64,000 bases of DNA from CAJPQU01 sp052170475 (GTDB lineage Bacteria; Bacillota; Negativicutes; Selenomonadales; Selenomonadaceae). A program made the position numbers and the translations under genes. The notes below the pieces were generated by a model. That model saw nothing but the letters and a program-made list of their open reading frames with translations. It was not told where the DNA came from and ran no database searches. Below are positions 1-7,616 of the stretch, piece after piece. The stretch is from NCBI GenBank assembly GCA_052170475.1, contig JBQNAL010000008.1, positions 1 through 64,000 on the forward strand, in the 5' to 3' direction. Every line of letters begins with the position of its first letter. Positions within the stretch are counted from its first letter, which is position 1.

Positions 1-37
1 TATATTCTCACTAAGTTCGCGCTTTGCGCTCTCTAAG

Positions 38-72
38 TGTTCATATTATACCATAGCCGGGGATTCTGTCAC
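38..72 (-). promoter_or_regulatory. Leftward promoter for a gene outside the window
   Basis: On the minus strand a GTGACA -35 element (72-67) is followed after 16 nt by TATAAT (50-45), with a TG one base before the -10. Predicted start is near position 38. No minus-strand gene begins inside the window here, so it should serve a gene to the left, divergent from panE. Confidence 0.45.
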
Positions 73-110
73 AGGGGCGCGGGGAAAATCGTGCGCAGCG
101 CTGTCTTCTG

Positions 111-119
111 TGCTACAAT
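111..119 (+). promoter_or_regulatory. Extended -10 promoter of panE
   Basis: TGCTACAAT at 111-119 is an extended -10 element (TG-N-TACAAT), 20 nt before the panE start codon. There is no good -35 hexamer 17 nt upstream, so recognition would rest on the TG extension. Confidence 0.4.
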
Positions 120-138
120 CGTAGCGAGGTGATTCATC

Positions 139-1092
139 ATGGAAAACGCTATCGAAAAGCCCACCATTTGCGTGGCAGGCGTCGGCGCCATCGGCGGTCT
201 TTTGGCCGCGCTCATCGGTCATGGCGACGTCGGCACGCTCTCCGTCATCGCGCGGGGGGCGCGAAAGGACGCGCTCCAAAAGAACGGCGTCGTCTTAGAA
301 AGCGACCTCTTCGGCCATATCTGCGCCCATCCTGCGGCCGTCGCCGAGAACGGCGCGGCGCTCGGTGTACAGGACTACGTCCTCCTCTGCGTCAAAAACT
401 ATTCCCTTGACGCCATCGCGGAAGCGGTCGCCCCCTGCGTCGGGGCGCATACCGTCCTCCTGCCGGTGATGAACGGCATCGAGGCCGGGGACTTCCTGCG
501 CCGACGATTCCCCAAGGCCATCGTCGGAGATAGCGTCATCTACACCATCACCGCCGCCCTGCCGGACTTCTCCGCGCGGCAAGAAGGGGCGCCCACCTAC
601 ATGAAGGTGGGCAGCCAAAGCCCAAAAGCAGAGGCGCGAGAGAAGGTAAAGGCGCTCGCTGCGCTCCTTCGAGATGCAGGACTCGACTGCCGCTGGGCAG
701 ACGACGTCACGAGCGCCATCTGGCAAAAGTACATCTTAAACTGCGCCTTTAACTCCATCACTGCCCGCTACCAGACGGATGTCGCGGGCATCCGCGCCGA
801 CGCGGCAAAGACCGCCGACTTTCAGGCGCTCCTCGCGGAAGCCTACGCCGTGGGGGAAGCGGTCGGGGTCGCCCTCCCCAAAAACTTGGTCGAAAAAAGC
901 TGCCGCGCCATGAGGGAAAAGCAAGCGCCCACCGCCACCAGCTCCATGAAGCGCGACATCGCCGCCCATCGCCCGACGGAGCTGGACGCCTTTTTGGGCG
1001 CTCTCCTCCAAAAGGCCGAGGAAACAGGTGTCGCCGTCCCCGTGAGCCGCCGCTACTACGACGAACTAAAGGCGATGACGGCAGGGCACTGA
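139..1092 (+). CDS. panE: 2-dehydropantoate 2-reductase (ketopantoate reductase)
   Basis: Predicted NADPH-dependent cytoplasmic reductase that converts 2-dehydropantoate to pantoate in pantothenate and coenzyme A synthesis. The 317-residue length is normal for the family. A Rossmann motif G14-V-G16-A-I-G19 (ApbA N-terminal domain) is present, and the C-terminal domain has the conserved W-Q-K...N-C-A-F-N-S segment near residue 195, which carries the family's catalytic lysine and asparagine. The ATG at 139 follows a GAGGTG ribosome site at good spacing. It is monocistronic and convergent with the DUF2752 gene. Distant homologues reduce other 2-oxo acids, so substrate assignment rests on family resemblance. 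Confidence 0.85.
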   Translation: MENAIEKPTICVAGVGAIGGLLAALIGHGDVGTLSVIARGARKDALQKNGVVLESDLFGHICAHPAAVAENGAALGVQDYVLLCVKNYSLDAIAEAVAPCVGAHTVLLPVMNGIEAGDFLRRRFPKAIVGDSVIYTITAALPDFSARQEGAPTYMKVGSQSPKAEAREKVKALAALLRDAGLDCRWADDVTSAIWQKYILNCAFNSITARYQTDVAGIRADAAKTADFQALLAEAYAVGEAVGVALPKNLVEKSCRAMREKQAPTATSSMKRDIAAHRPTELDAFLGALLQKAEETGVAVPVSRRYYDELKAMTAGH

Positions 1093-1116
1093 AGGGCGAA
1101 AGAGTCCCCCGATGCG

Positions 1117-1503
1117 TCAGCGGCACAGATTGCGCCCGATGGCAAAGAGGACAAAAGCCGCGAGGAGAAGGCCGCTCAGCCACTGCGGCCAATCTTTGCC
1201 CCGCCCGGTGCGAACGTAGGCGTATTCATCCGCCGCCAAGAGGAAGAGGAGGAGCGGCGAAGCGAGGCAAAGCGCCGGATTCGCCGCCCACGCGCCGGCA
1301 AAATCCCCGCGCCCCAAGGACAAAAAGAGGGTCGTCACGCCGCAGCCCGGGCAGAAAAAGCCCGTCGCCGCATGGATGGGGCAGGGAATCGACCAGCCCG
1401 TCACGGTGACGAAACGGAAATAGAGCAGCCCCGCCCCGAGGAGAAGCGCGTATTTTTTCGCTGTCGCTCGCGCGCGTGCGCACCGCGCCGCCTTCTCGTC
1501 CAT
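1117..1503 (-). CDS. DUF2752 small membrane protein
   Basis: A 128-residue predicted inner-membrane protein with two or three hydrophobic segments. It carries the DUF2752 signature: a C-P-x-H motif, then T-G-F-F-C-P-G-C-G-V-T followed by a hydrophobic helix. The cysteines resemble a metal or redox site, but the family function is not known. The ATG at 1503 is preceded by GGGGAG at usable spacing; an ATG at 1527 in the same frame would add eight residues and also has a possible GGAG. The gene is alone, convergent with panE and divergent from the asparaginase gene. Function unassigned. Confidence 0.7.
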   Translation of the reverse strand: MDEKAARCARARATAKKYALLLGAGLLYFRFVTVTGWSIPCPIHAATGFFCPGCGVTTLFLSLGRGDFAGAWAANPALCLASPLLLFLLAADEYAYVRTGRGKDWPQWLSGLLLAAFVLFAIGRNLCR

Positions 1504-1606
1504 CCTGACACTCCCCTCGCGCCCCATGGCGCTCCGGCTCGCCGTCCCTGCCCCGGCGCCTTTTCACGCCATCATTCTACACCAAAAACATCCACAGGAG
1601 GACCCC

Positions 1607-2611
1607 ATGACGGAAAAAAGGATCAACCAGCGCCCCTTGCTGGGGCTGCTCACCACCGGCGGCACCATCGCCGGCGCGGGGAAAAGCCCCGATCAGACCC
1701 TCGGCTATCGAGCGGGCGTCCACGGCGCGGCGGAGCTCCTCGCCGCCGTCCCCGCGCTCTCCTCCATCGCCCGCTTTCGCACCGAAGCCGTCGCCTCCGT
1801 GGACAGCAAGGACATCACCGACGCGATATGGCGGGATCTCGCCCGACGCGCAAAAAAAATGTTGGCCGACCCCGCGCTCACCGGCGTCATCATCACCCAC
1901 GGGACGGACACCTTGGAGGAAACCGCCTACTTTCTCTCCCTGACCCTCCCGTGGGAAAAGCCCGTGATCCTCACCGGCGCCATGCGCCCTGCCAGCGCCA
2001 TGAGCGCCGACGGCCCCGCCAACCTCTTTAACGCGGTGCGCCTCGCCCTCTCGAAAAAGACACAGGGGCGAGGCATCTTAGTGACGATGAACGACGACAT
2101 CTTCACCGCCGCCACGGTCACGAAACGCGACACCTATCGGAAAAACGCCTTCTCCGGGGGGACGCGCGGCGCAGTCGGGCGCATCGTCGGAGACGACATC
2201 CTCTTCTCCTGCCCCGCCGCGCCCGCGCCCCTCACCTTCCCGATCCCTGACGCGCCGCTCGCCCCCGTCGTCATCCTCTACGGCTGCGCGGGCGACGACG
2301 GCACATTCCTTCGTGCCGCCCTCGCTCTTGGCGTCCGAGGCATCGTCTACGCGGGGGCAGGGATGGGAAGCATCCCCGCTCCCGTCGAAAGGGAACTCCG
2401 TGCCGCCAGCGAAAAAGGCATCGCCGTCGTCCGTGCCAGCCGCCTCCCCGAGGGCTTCGTCCCCCTCGAAGGCGCAGCGTTCGACGCCTCCCCCTTCCTC
2501 TCGAGCGGCGCTTTATCTCCGGTCAAAGCGCGCATCCTCCTCCAGTGTGCCCTATCGCAAAAAACGCCCCTGCCATCACTCGAAGCGATCTTCCGTAAAG
2601 CCAATGAATAA
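1607..2611 (+). CDS. L-asparaginase
   Basis: Hydrolyses L-asparagine to aspartate and ammonia. The 334-residue protein has both diagnostic asparaginase motifs: T-T-G-G-T-I-A at residues 16-22, with Thr20 as the expected nucleophile, and H-G-T-D-T near residue 98, which contributes the second catalytic threonine and aspartate. No signal peptide is visible, so it is probably cytoplasmic. The ATG at 1607 follows CAGGAGGACCCC, a strong ribosome site; the open frame continues upstream to 1526, but that part overlaps the divergent gene and has no homology-like content. The C-terminal part (P-E-G-F and following) is typical for the family. Confidence 0.9.
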   Translation: MTEKRINQRPLLGLLTTGGTIAGAGKSPDQTLGYRAGVHGAAELLAAVPALSSIARFRTEAVASVDSKDITDAIWRDLARRAKKMLADPALTGVIITHGTDTLEETAYFLSLTLPWEKPVILTGAMRPASAMSADGPANLFNAVRLALSKKTQGRGILVTMNDDIFTAATVTKRDTYRKNAFSGGTRGAVGRIVGDDILFSCPAAPAPLTFPIPDAPLAPVVILYGCAGDDGTFLRAALALGVRGIVYAGAGMGSIPAPVERELRAASEKGIAVVRASRLPEGFVPLEGAAFDASPFLSSGALSPVKARILLQCALSQKTPLPSLEAIFRKANE

Positions 2612-2654
2612 GAAAAGCCGCGCGCCGCGGATGTCCCCCGCCCGAAGATCCCCA

Positions 2655-2685
2655 GATAAAAAAATACCCGCCCCTCACGGAGCGG
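2655..2685 (-). terminator. Terminator overlapping the end of the histidine kinase gene
   Basis: Hairpin CCGCTCC / GGGGCGG (7 bp with one G-U, loop GTGA) followed on the minus strand by TATTTTTTTA. Part of the stem is made by the last codons and the stop codon of the kinase gene. It lies between two convergent genes. Confidence 0.8.
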
Positions 2686-4198
2686 TCTTGCTGTCGTCAG
2701 GCACACATCCCCCATCCACGAGCGGTATGTAGAGATGGATCGTCGTCCCCTTGCCCACCTCGCTCGTCAGCGCGATCCGAATGTCATGCGCGTCAGCGAT
2801 CCAGCGAGCGATGGCGAGACCGAGTCCGATCCCCCCGCCTTCCTTCGCGCGGGAAGAATCCACCCGGTAGAACCGATCAAACACCTTTGGCTGATGTTCC
2901 GGGGCGATCCCGATCCCGGTATCCGCCACAATGACATGGAGCCGTCCGCCCTCCCGCTGCGACATGAAGAAGATCTCGCCGCCCTCCGGGGTATACTTGA
3001 CGGCGTTGTCCAAAAAGATCCGCAGCATTTGCCGGATCATCACCACGTCGCCAAAGATGTGGCTCGGTGTATTTTCCTTTAAGGTCACGGTGTGGTGCGG
3101 CGCAATCATTTGCCCCGTACGCGCCACATCCGCCAAGAGAACCGCCATGTCAATGAGTTTCCGATTCAGGGCCTGCCGGTTAAGATCTGCTCGAACCAAG
3201 AACAACAGTCGCTCGATGAGACTCTTCATATTGTTGGCCTCGGAGCCGATGGCGGTGATCCCCTCCTCCAAGACTTCTTCATCTTCCGAACCCCAGCGGC
3301 GGAGCATGTCCGCATACCCTAAGATCACCGTCACCGGCGTCCTAAGCTCGTGAGAAGCGTCCGAGACGAAGCGCCGCTGCTGATCAAACCCGGATTCAAT
3401 GCGCTCCAACATGCGGTTGATCGTCGCCGCCAACTCGCGCATCTCGTCGTCCGCTGACGGCAGAGGAATCCGCCGCGAAAGATCCGTGACCTCGATCTCC
3501 TGCGCCGTCTGGGTGATGGTGCGCAGCGGGCGCAGTGCCTTCCGGCTCACATAATAGCAAGCGATGAGCGCGAGCAGAATCCCTACCGTATTCGTCAAGA
3601 GAAGGCCGTTTCTCAAGAGGTGAAGGAACTCTCGCTCCGCCGTAATCATGCGCAGAAAATGAAGCTGGTAAGGCTTCCCCTTCCACTGCGCGGAAACCAC
3701 TTGATAATACATCTGGAAATTATTCAAAAAAACCACATGCATCGCCTGACTGGACAAAAAAGGCGGTGGCGCGACAATATGCTTCTGCACTTCGCTCAAG
3801 GAGGGATAATGGGAATCGCTGTTAAAGAGCATGACCCCGTCGCCGTCTTCGATGCGCAATACCACCCCCCGCGTCAGCGCCCCGTCACGGTAAAGCTGAA
3901 GGGCAAACTGCGGCGGCATCACCCAGTCGGGATCGAGCTCCCGCCGCGCCCGCTGCTGCCGCAGCGTAGGGATCGGCGGCAGCGCATCGGAATCCAGCTT
4001 TTCCGACCGCTCCATGGACAGCAGCGTCGCATGGATACTCTCCCCCATCTCCACTTCCGCCTGATGGTAAAGGGAATAATAAATGCCAAGGATCGTGAGA
4101 AGGCTCGTCAAGAGCAGCATACTGACTAAGATCGCCGCATTCGCCAGCATGAGCCGCATGGAGATCCCAAGGTGCGGCAGCTTAATCCCGAATGACAT
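2675..4198 (-). CDS. Sensor histidine kinase (HAMP, HisKA, HATPase)
   Basis: Membrane sensor kinase of 507 residues, partner of the adjacent OmpR-type regulator. A transmembrane helix lies at about residues 14-36, a periplasmic sensor domain runs to about 195, a second helix follows near 200-220, then a HAMP linker. The dimerisation box S-H-E-L-R-T-P holds the phospho-accepting histidine near residue 284. The ATP-binding domain has N-box D-N-A-V-K-Y-T, G1 D-T-G-I-G-I, F-box F-D-R-F-Y-R and G2 G-I-G-L-G-L. The ATG at 4198 overlaps the regulator's end by 17 nt, indicating translational coupling. The signal sensed is unknown. Confidence 0.9.
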   Translation of the reverse strand: MSFGIKLPHLGISMRLMLANAAILVSMLLLTSLLTILGIYYSLYHQAEVEMGESIHATLLSMERSEKLDSDALPPIPTLRQQRARRELDPDWVMPPQFALQLYRDGALTRGVVLRIEDGDGVMLFNSDSHYPSLSEVQKHIVAPPPFLSSQAMHVVFLNNFQMYYQVVSAQWKGKPYQLHFLRMITAEREFLHLLRNGLLLTNTVGILLALIACYYVSRKALRPLRTITQTAQEIEVTDLSRRIPLPSADDEMRELAATINRMLERIESGFDQQRRFVSDASHELRTPVTVILGYADMLRRWGSEDEEVLEEGITAIGSEANNMKSLIERLLFLVRADLNRQALNRKLIDMAVLLADVARTGQMIAPHHTVTLKENTPSHIFGDVVMIRQMLRIFLDNAVKYTPEGGEIFFMSQREGGRLHVIVADTGIGIAPEHQPKVFDRFYRVDSSRAKEGGGIGLGLAIARWIADAHDIRIALTSEVGKGTTIHLYIPLVDGGCVPDDSKTAP

Positions 4199-4871
4199 AG
4201 CCGATACCCCGCATCGTGTAGATGAACTTTTTCCCGAAGCGCTCGTCAATCTTCGCCCGCAGATAGCGGATGTAGACATCTACCACGTTCGTATCGCCAA
4301 TGTAATCATAGCCCCAAACCTTTTGCAGGATCTGGTCTCGGGTCAGCACCGTGCGCTTGTGGCGCAGGAGATATTCCAAAAGAAAATATTCTTTCTTCGT
4401 CAAGTCCACGGGCTGATCCGCCACGCGTACCTCGTAGCGGTCAGGGTACATCACGAGATCTCCCGCCACGAGCATACCTCCGCTTTCCTTCCCCCCCACC
4501 GGGCGATAATCCCGCAGCGTGGCGCGGATCCGCGCCAATAGCTCCTCGATGGCAAAGGGTTTCGTGATATAATCGTTGGCGCCAATATCCAGCCCCTCCA
4601 CCTTCTCCTCCACTTCATCCTTCGCCGTCAGCATGATGATGGGAATATCCGACAATTTTCTGACATTTCGACAAATGTCCAAACCGTCCATATCCGGCAG
4701 CATGAGATCCAAAAGAATCAAATCAAATTTTTCTTCCAAGATGCGCTCATAAGCGCGGCGGCCATTCGTTTCGATGGCCGTCTGAAACCCCTCATGCTCT
4801 AGCTCCATTTGCAGAAAACGAGCGATGCGCCGCTCGTCCTCCACGATAAAGACTTTCGCTGCCTCTCGCAT
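4182..4871 (-). CDS. OmpR/PhoB-family response regulator
   Basis: A 229-residue DNA-binding response regulator. The receiver domain has the acidic pair E11-D12, phospho-acceptor D55 in L-L-D-L-M-L-P-D, a conserved L-T-A near residue 83 and K in I-T-K-P-F. The C-terminal winged helix ends with G-Y-D-Y-I-G-D-T-N-V-V-D-V-Y-I-R-Y-L-R, typical of the OmpR/PhoB subfamily. The ATG at 4871 follows AAAAGGAGCG; the longer open frame to 5003 runs through the terminator of the neighbouring gene and is not coding. It is the first gene of a two-gene operon with the kinase. Confidence 0.92.
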   Translation of the reverse strand: MREAAKVFIVEDERRIARFLQMELEHEGFQTAIETNGRRAYERILEEKFDLILLDLMLPDMDGLDICRNVRKLSDIPIIMLTAKDEVEEKVEGLDIGANDYITKPFAIEELLARIRATLRDYRPVGGKESGGMLVAGDLVMYPDRYEVRVADQPVDLTKKEYFLLEYLLRHKRTVLTRDQILQKVWGYDYIGDTNVVDVYIRYLRAKIDERFGKKFIYTMRGIGYVIRD

Positions 4872-4934
4872 TTCATCCGCGCTCCTTTTCCGCTCTATGA
4901 TACTTTCCTTATCATAAGTATAAACAGATTTCAC

Positions 4935-4983
4935 AAAAAAAGAAAGCCCCCAAGGATGTTTTTCACCACGTCCATCCTCGGGG
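4935..4983 (-). terminator. Terminator after the FlK-type thioesterase gene
   Basis: An 11-bp stem (4973-4983 with 4948-4958, one G-U pair) is followed on the minus strand by GCTTTCTTTTTTT. It lies 17 nt past the thioesterase stop and separates that operon from the two-component system. Confidence 0.85.
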
Positions 4984-4999
4984 TACACAGAGGTTCCCT

Positions 5000-5410
5000 T
5001 CACTTCTTATGCAGCTTATCTTGCGCTTTTGCCATGAATTTTTCCGTCTCCACCACATAACGGTCGTGTGTGCCGCGCCCGATGAGGCCTCCCTCGTCAA
5101 CCGCCTCCACCCGATAGCGAAGCCGCCGCCCGGCGACCTCCTCCACGGTAGCCACAGCGCGCACCAGAGCCCCTACCGGGGTGGCCGACACATGCTCGAT
5201 GGAAAGCGCCGTGCCGACGCTCGTCCAGCCCTCCGGCAAGAGCGACTGTGCCAAGTTCGTCGCGGCCTGCTCCATGAGCGCCGTCATCGCCGGCGTGCCA
5301 AGTACCGGAAGGGAGCCGCTCCCCAAGGTACGGGCGGTATGATTGACCTCCACGGTCATCGTTTCTTCTCGGACAAGGCCGACGGTAATTTTTTCTGCTG
5401 GTTCCATCAT
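5000..5410 (-). CDS. FlK-type hotdog thioesterase
   Basis: A 136-residue single-domain hotdog protein related to fluoroacetyl-CoA thioesterase FlK. The catalytic triad of FlK (Thr42, Glu50, His76) is matched by T39 (V-L-G-T-P-A-M), E47 (L-M-E-Q-A) and H73 (I-E-H-V-S-A-T-P) with identical spacing of 8 and 26 residues. The real substrate is probably another small acyl-CoA, since most relatives have no link to fluoroacetate. ATG 5410 has AGGGAG 7 nt upstream, whereas a GTG at 5416 would sit on top of the ribosome site. It follows the LysR gene closely, so the two are probably one operon. Confidence 0.75.
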   Translation of the reverse strand: MMEPAEKITVGLVREETMTVEVNHTARTLGSGSLPVLGTPAMTALMEQAATNLAQSLLPEGWTSVGTALSIEHVSATPVGALVRAVATVEEVAGRRLRYRVEAVDEGGLIGRGTHDRYVVETEKFMAKAQDKLHKK

Positions 5411-5412
5411 GT

Positions 5413-6354
5413 TCACGCTCCCTGCGTTTCTTCATTCGCCCCGAAAGACGACATTTCTTCTCCGCCCGTCTCAGGCGGCAAAAACATTTCCCGAAAAAGG
5501 TCGATGAAGTGGATGGCCGCCGCCGAGAGCGTATGATTTTTGAGCCAGGAGAGTACCGTATACGCCATGATCTCCGGCTCCACCAAACGCTTCATGACGA
5601 GTTCTCCATCGTCCGTCAAAAGGCACCGCGCCGAGAGCGGCAAGAGGGCGCAGCCAAGCCCGGCCCGCACCGCCAACACATTCTGTACGATGCTGTCGCT
5701 CTCGCAGATGATGTGGGGAAGGAATCCCACCCGCTTGCAGTGCGCCAAGAAGGTTCCCTTCCAGCGAAGCGGCAAGATGATCGGCTGCTCTCGAAGCTCC
5801 TCCACCCGCACTTCCTCCGGCGACGCCCCCGAGAGATGGCGGCGGCTCATCACCATCATCAGCGGCTCCTCGGGCAAGAGCAGCGATTCATAGAGATTCT
5901 CGTCCGACTGGGTGCGCGTCAGGCCGATCTCGATCACGCGGGCGTCGAGCATTTCCAGCACACGCGTCCCTTCCGCCTCCCAGATCTGAAACGTCACCTG
6001 CGGCACGCGCTGATGAAACTCCCGCATGAGTTCAGGAAGGAGCAGCGCCCCCGAGGAAGTGACCGTCCCCAAGCGGATCGTCCCCGCAAGACCGCTGCCG
6101 ATCTCCGTGATCTCACGCACCGTGCCGTCCACCAAGCTGAGAATATGCTCCACCCGCGTATAGAGCCGGCTCCCCGCCTCCGTCAAGCGAATGCGCCGGC
6201 TGCCCCGCTCAAAAAGCTGCACGCCAAGCCCCTCTTCGAGACGCTTCATCTGCCGCGACAGCGCCGGCTGCGCCACGTCAAGGCGCAGCGCCGCATGACT
6301 GATATTGCCTTCCTGCACCACCGCGTAAAAGGCCTGCATATCCTTGATTTCCAT
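5413..6354 (-). CDS. LysR-family transcriptional regulator
   Basis: A 313-residue regulator with the typical N-terminal winged helix-turn-helix (residues 1-60, including A-L-R-L-D-V-A-Q-P-A-L-S-R-Q-M-K-R-L-E) and a C-terminal periplasmic-binding-like effector domain from about residue 90. The downstream thioesterase gene starts within 3 nt of its stop, so this regulator is cotranscribed with an acyl-CoA hydrolase and not divergent from its target as is usual for LysR proteins. The effector is unknown. Confidence 0.88.
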   Translation of the reverse strand: MEIKDMQAFYAVVQEGNISHAALRLDVAQPALSRQMKRLEEGLGVQLFERGSRRIRLTEAGSRLYTRVEHILSLVDGTVREITEIGSGLAGTIRLGTVTSSGALLLPELMREFHQRVPQVTFQIWEAEGTRVLEMLDARVIEIGLTRTQSDENLYESLLLPEEPLMMVMSRRHLSGASPEEVRVEELREQPIILPLRWKGTFLAHCKRVGFLPHIICESDSIVQNVLAVRAGLGCALLPLSARCLLTDDGELVMKRLVEPEIMAYTVLSWLKNHTLSAAAIHFIDLFREMFLPPETGGEEMSSFGANEETQGA

Positions 6355-6655
6355 ATCCGCTTCCCCTCGCGTCCAATATAATCATAATCGCATGGGTTCT
6401 ATATGAATCACGTCGTTTCATTATACTTCTTTTCCCGCCGTTTGCCAACTCAAAAAGCCCGCATCCAAAAGCACTAAAAACGGGGTGCCACGCGCCTGAT
6501 GAACCATGGGACAGGCAAAGAAAGAGCGCGCCCCTTCGTCTCCTCGACGATCGGGGCGCGCTCGACTCCACCGAAGGGAGAACCGCCATCCGCACGTTTC
6601 CGCCCCCCATCAGGAGGAGGAGGCACGTTGTGCGGAGCGCAAAAACCCACGCGCG
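6355..6655. other. Intergenic region between pdxY and the LysR gene
   Basis: About 300 nt without a credible gene. It contains the terminator of the pyridoxamine kinase gene (6516-6563) and A+T-rich sequence just upstream of the LysR start that presumably holds its promoter. Short open frames on both strands lack ribosome sites. Confidence 0.6.
6516..6563 (-). terminator. Terminator of the pyridoxamine kinase gene
   Basis: Perfect 11-bp inverted repeat GAGCGCGCCCC / GGGGCGCGCTC (6553-6563 with 6524-6534) followed on the minus strand by TTTCTTT. It lies about 90 nt after the pdxY stop. Confidence 0.75.
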
Positions 6656-7507
6656 TTAGAGAATCCCCAATGCCTTCATGTAGCACGGGAGATTCGCTTC
6701 AAAGTTCACGCCGTAGCGAACTTCCGTCCCCGCCGCCGCCGACCACTTGATGCTGGCCACGGTAAAATCCACGGCGGCGCGAACGGCCTCGGGAAGCGTG
6801 CGTCCCAGTGCCAGCGCGCCCACCACGGCGCTCCCGAAGACGTCGCCCGTGCCATGATAGCTGCCCGGCACCTTCTCCCCTAAGATGTACTCGACGGCAT
6901 CCGCCGCGGCGTCATAAGCCGCCGCCCCCAAGGCCAGATCGTCGAAATAGACGCCGGTGAGCACGATCTGCCGCGCGGGAATCTCCTTCGCCAAGCGGTG
7001 CAGGATCCCCTCAATGTAGTCCTTCTCGTAGGGGCCTTCGCGGTACGGCTCCCCGAGCATCAGCGTCGCCTCGGTGAGATTCGGCAAAATAAGATCCGCC
7101 TTGGCGCAGAGTTTTTTCATCGCCGGCGGAAAGGATGCATCAAAGATGGTGTAGAGCTTGCCGTCGTCCCCCATCACCGGATCCACCGCCACGATGGTAT
7201 CCGACCCGCGAAGATCCCCTATCGCCGCCGCCACCAGATCAATCTGCGCAAAGGATCCTAAAAATCCCGTATAAATGGCGTCAAAGGGGACGTGAAGCGA
7301 CTTCCAATGCGCCGCCATGGGCGCGATGTCCTCCGTCAGATCCCGATAGGTAAAGCCCGTAAAGCCGCCGGTGTGCGTGGACAATACCGCCGTGGGCAGC
7401 ACCGCGCACTCCACCCCCGCCGCCGAAATGATGGGGAGCGCCACCGTCAGGGAGCATTTCCCCACCCCGGAAATATCATGAACCGCCAAGACACGTTTTT
7501 GTCGCAT
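6656..7507 (-). CDS. pdxY: Pyridoxamine/pyridoxal kinase
   Basis: A 283-residue ribokinase-fold enzyme predicted to phosphorylate pyridoxamine or pyridoxal in vitamin B6 salvage. Family features visible are the N-terminal V-H-D-I-S-G-V-G-K-C-S-L segment, the P-T-A-V-L-S-T-H-T-G-G-F pyridoxal-binding region, V-D-P-V-M-G-D-D-G-K-L near the middle, N-L-T-E-A-T and the anion-hole/catalytic G-T-G-D-V-F-G-S near residue 219, with the aspartate as catalytic base. It is flanked by terminators and so monocistronic. The closest annotated type is the pyridoxamine kinase of Firmicutes; choosing between PdxY and PdxK from sequence alone is uncertain. Confidence 0.85.
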   Translation of the reverse strand: MRQKRVLAVHDISGVGKCSLTVALPIISAAGVECAVLPTAVLSTHTGGFTGFTYRDLTEDIAPMAAHWKSLHVPFDAIYTGFLGSFAQIDLVAAAIGDLRGSDTIVAVDPVMGDDGKLYTIFDASFPPAMKKLCAKADLILPNLTEATLMLGEPYREGPYEKDYIEGILHRLAKEIPARQIVLTGVYFDDLALGAAAYDAAADAVEYILGEKVPGSYHGTGDVFGSAVVGALALGRTLPEAVRAAVDFTVASIKWSAAAGTEVRYGVNFEANLPCYMKALGIL

Positions 7508-7571
7508 GTAAAGAGCCTCTCTTTCGTTGGTAATCGCGAAGCGTTAAAACGCCGCGCAATACAGGATACCA

Positions 7572-7605
7572 CAAAATCGCCCTCCGCACCAGTCGGGAGG
7601 GCGAT
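7572..7605 (-). terminator. Terminator of the RND efflux operon
   Basis: A 10-bp perfect stem ATCGCCCTCC / GGAGGGCGAT (7605-7596 with 7585-7576) followed on the minus strand by TTTTGTGG, 12 nt beyond the stop of the pump gene. Confidence 0.7.
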
Positions 7606-7616
7606 AAAAATTGCCC

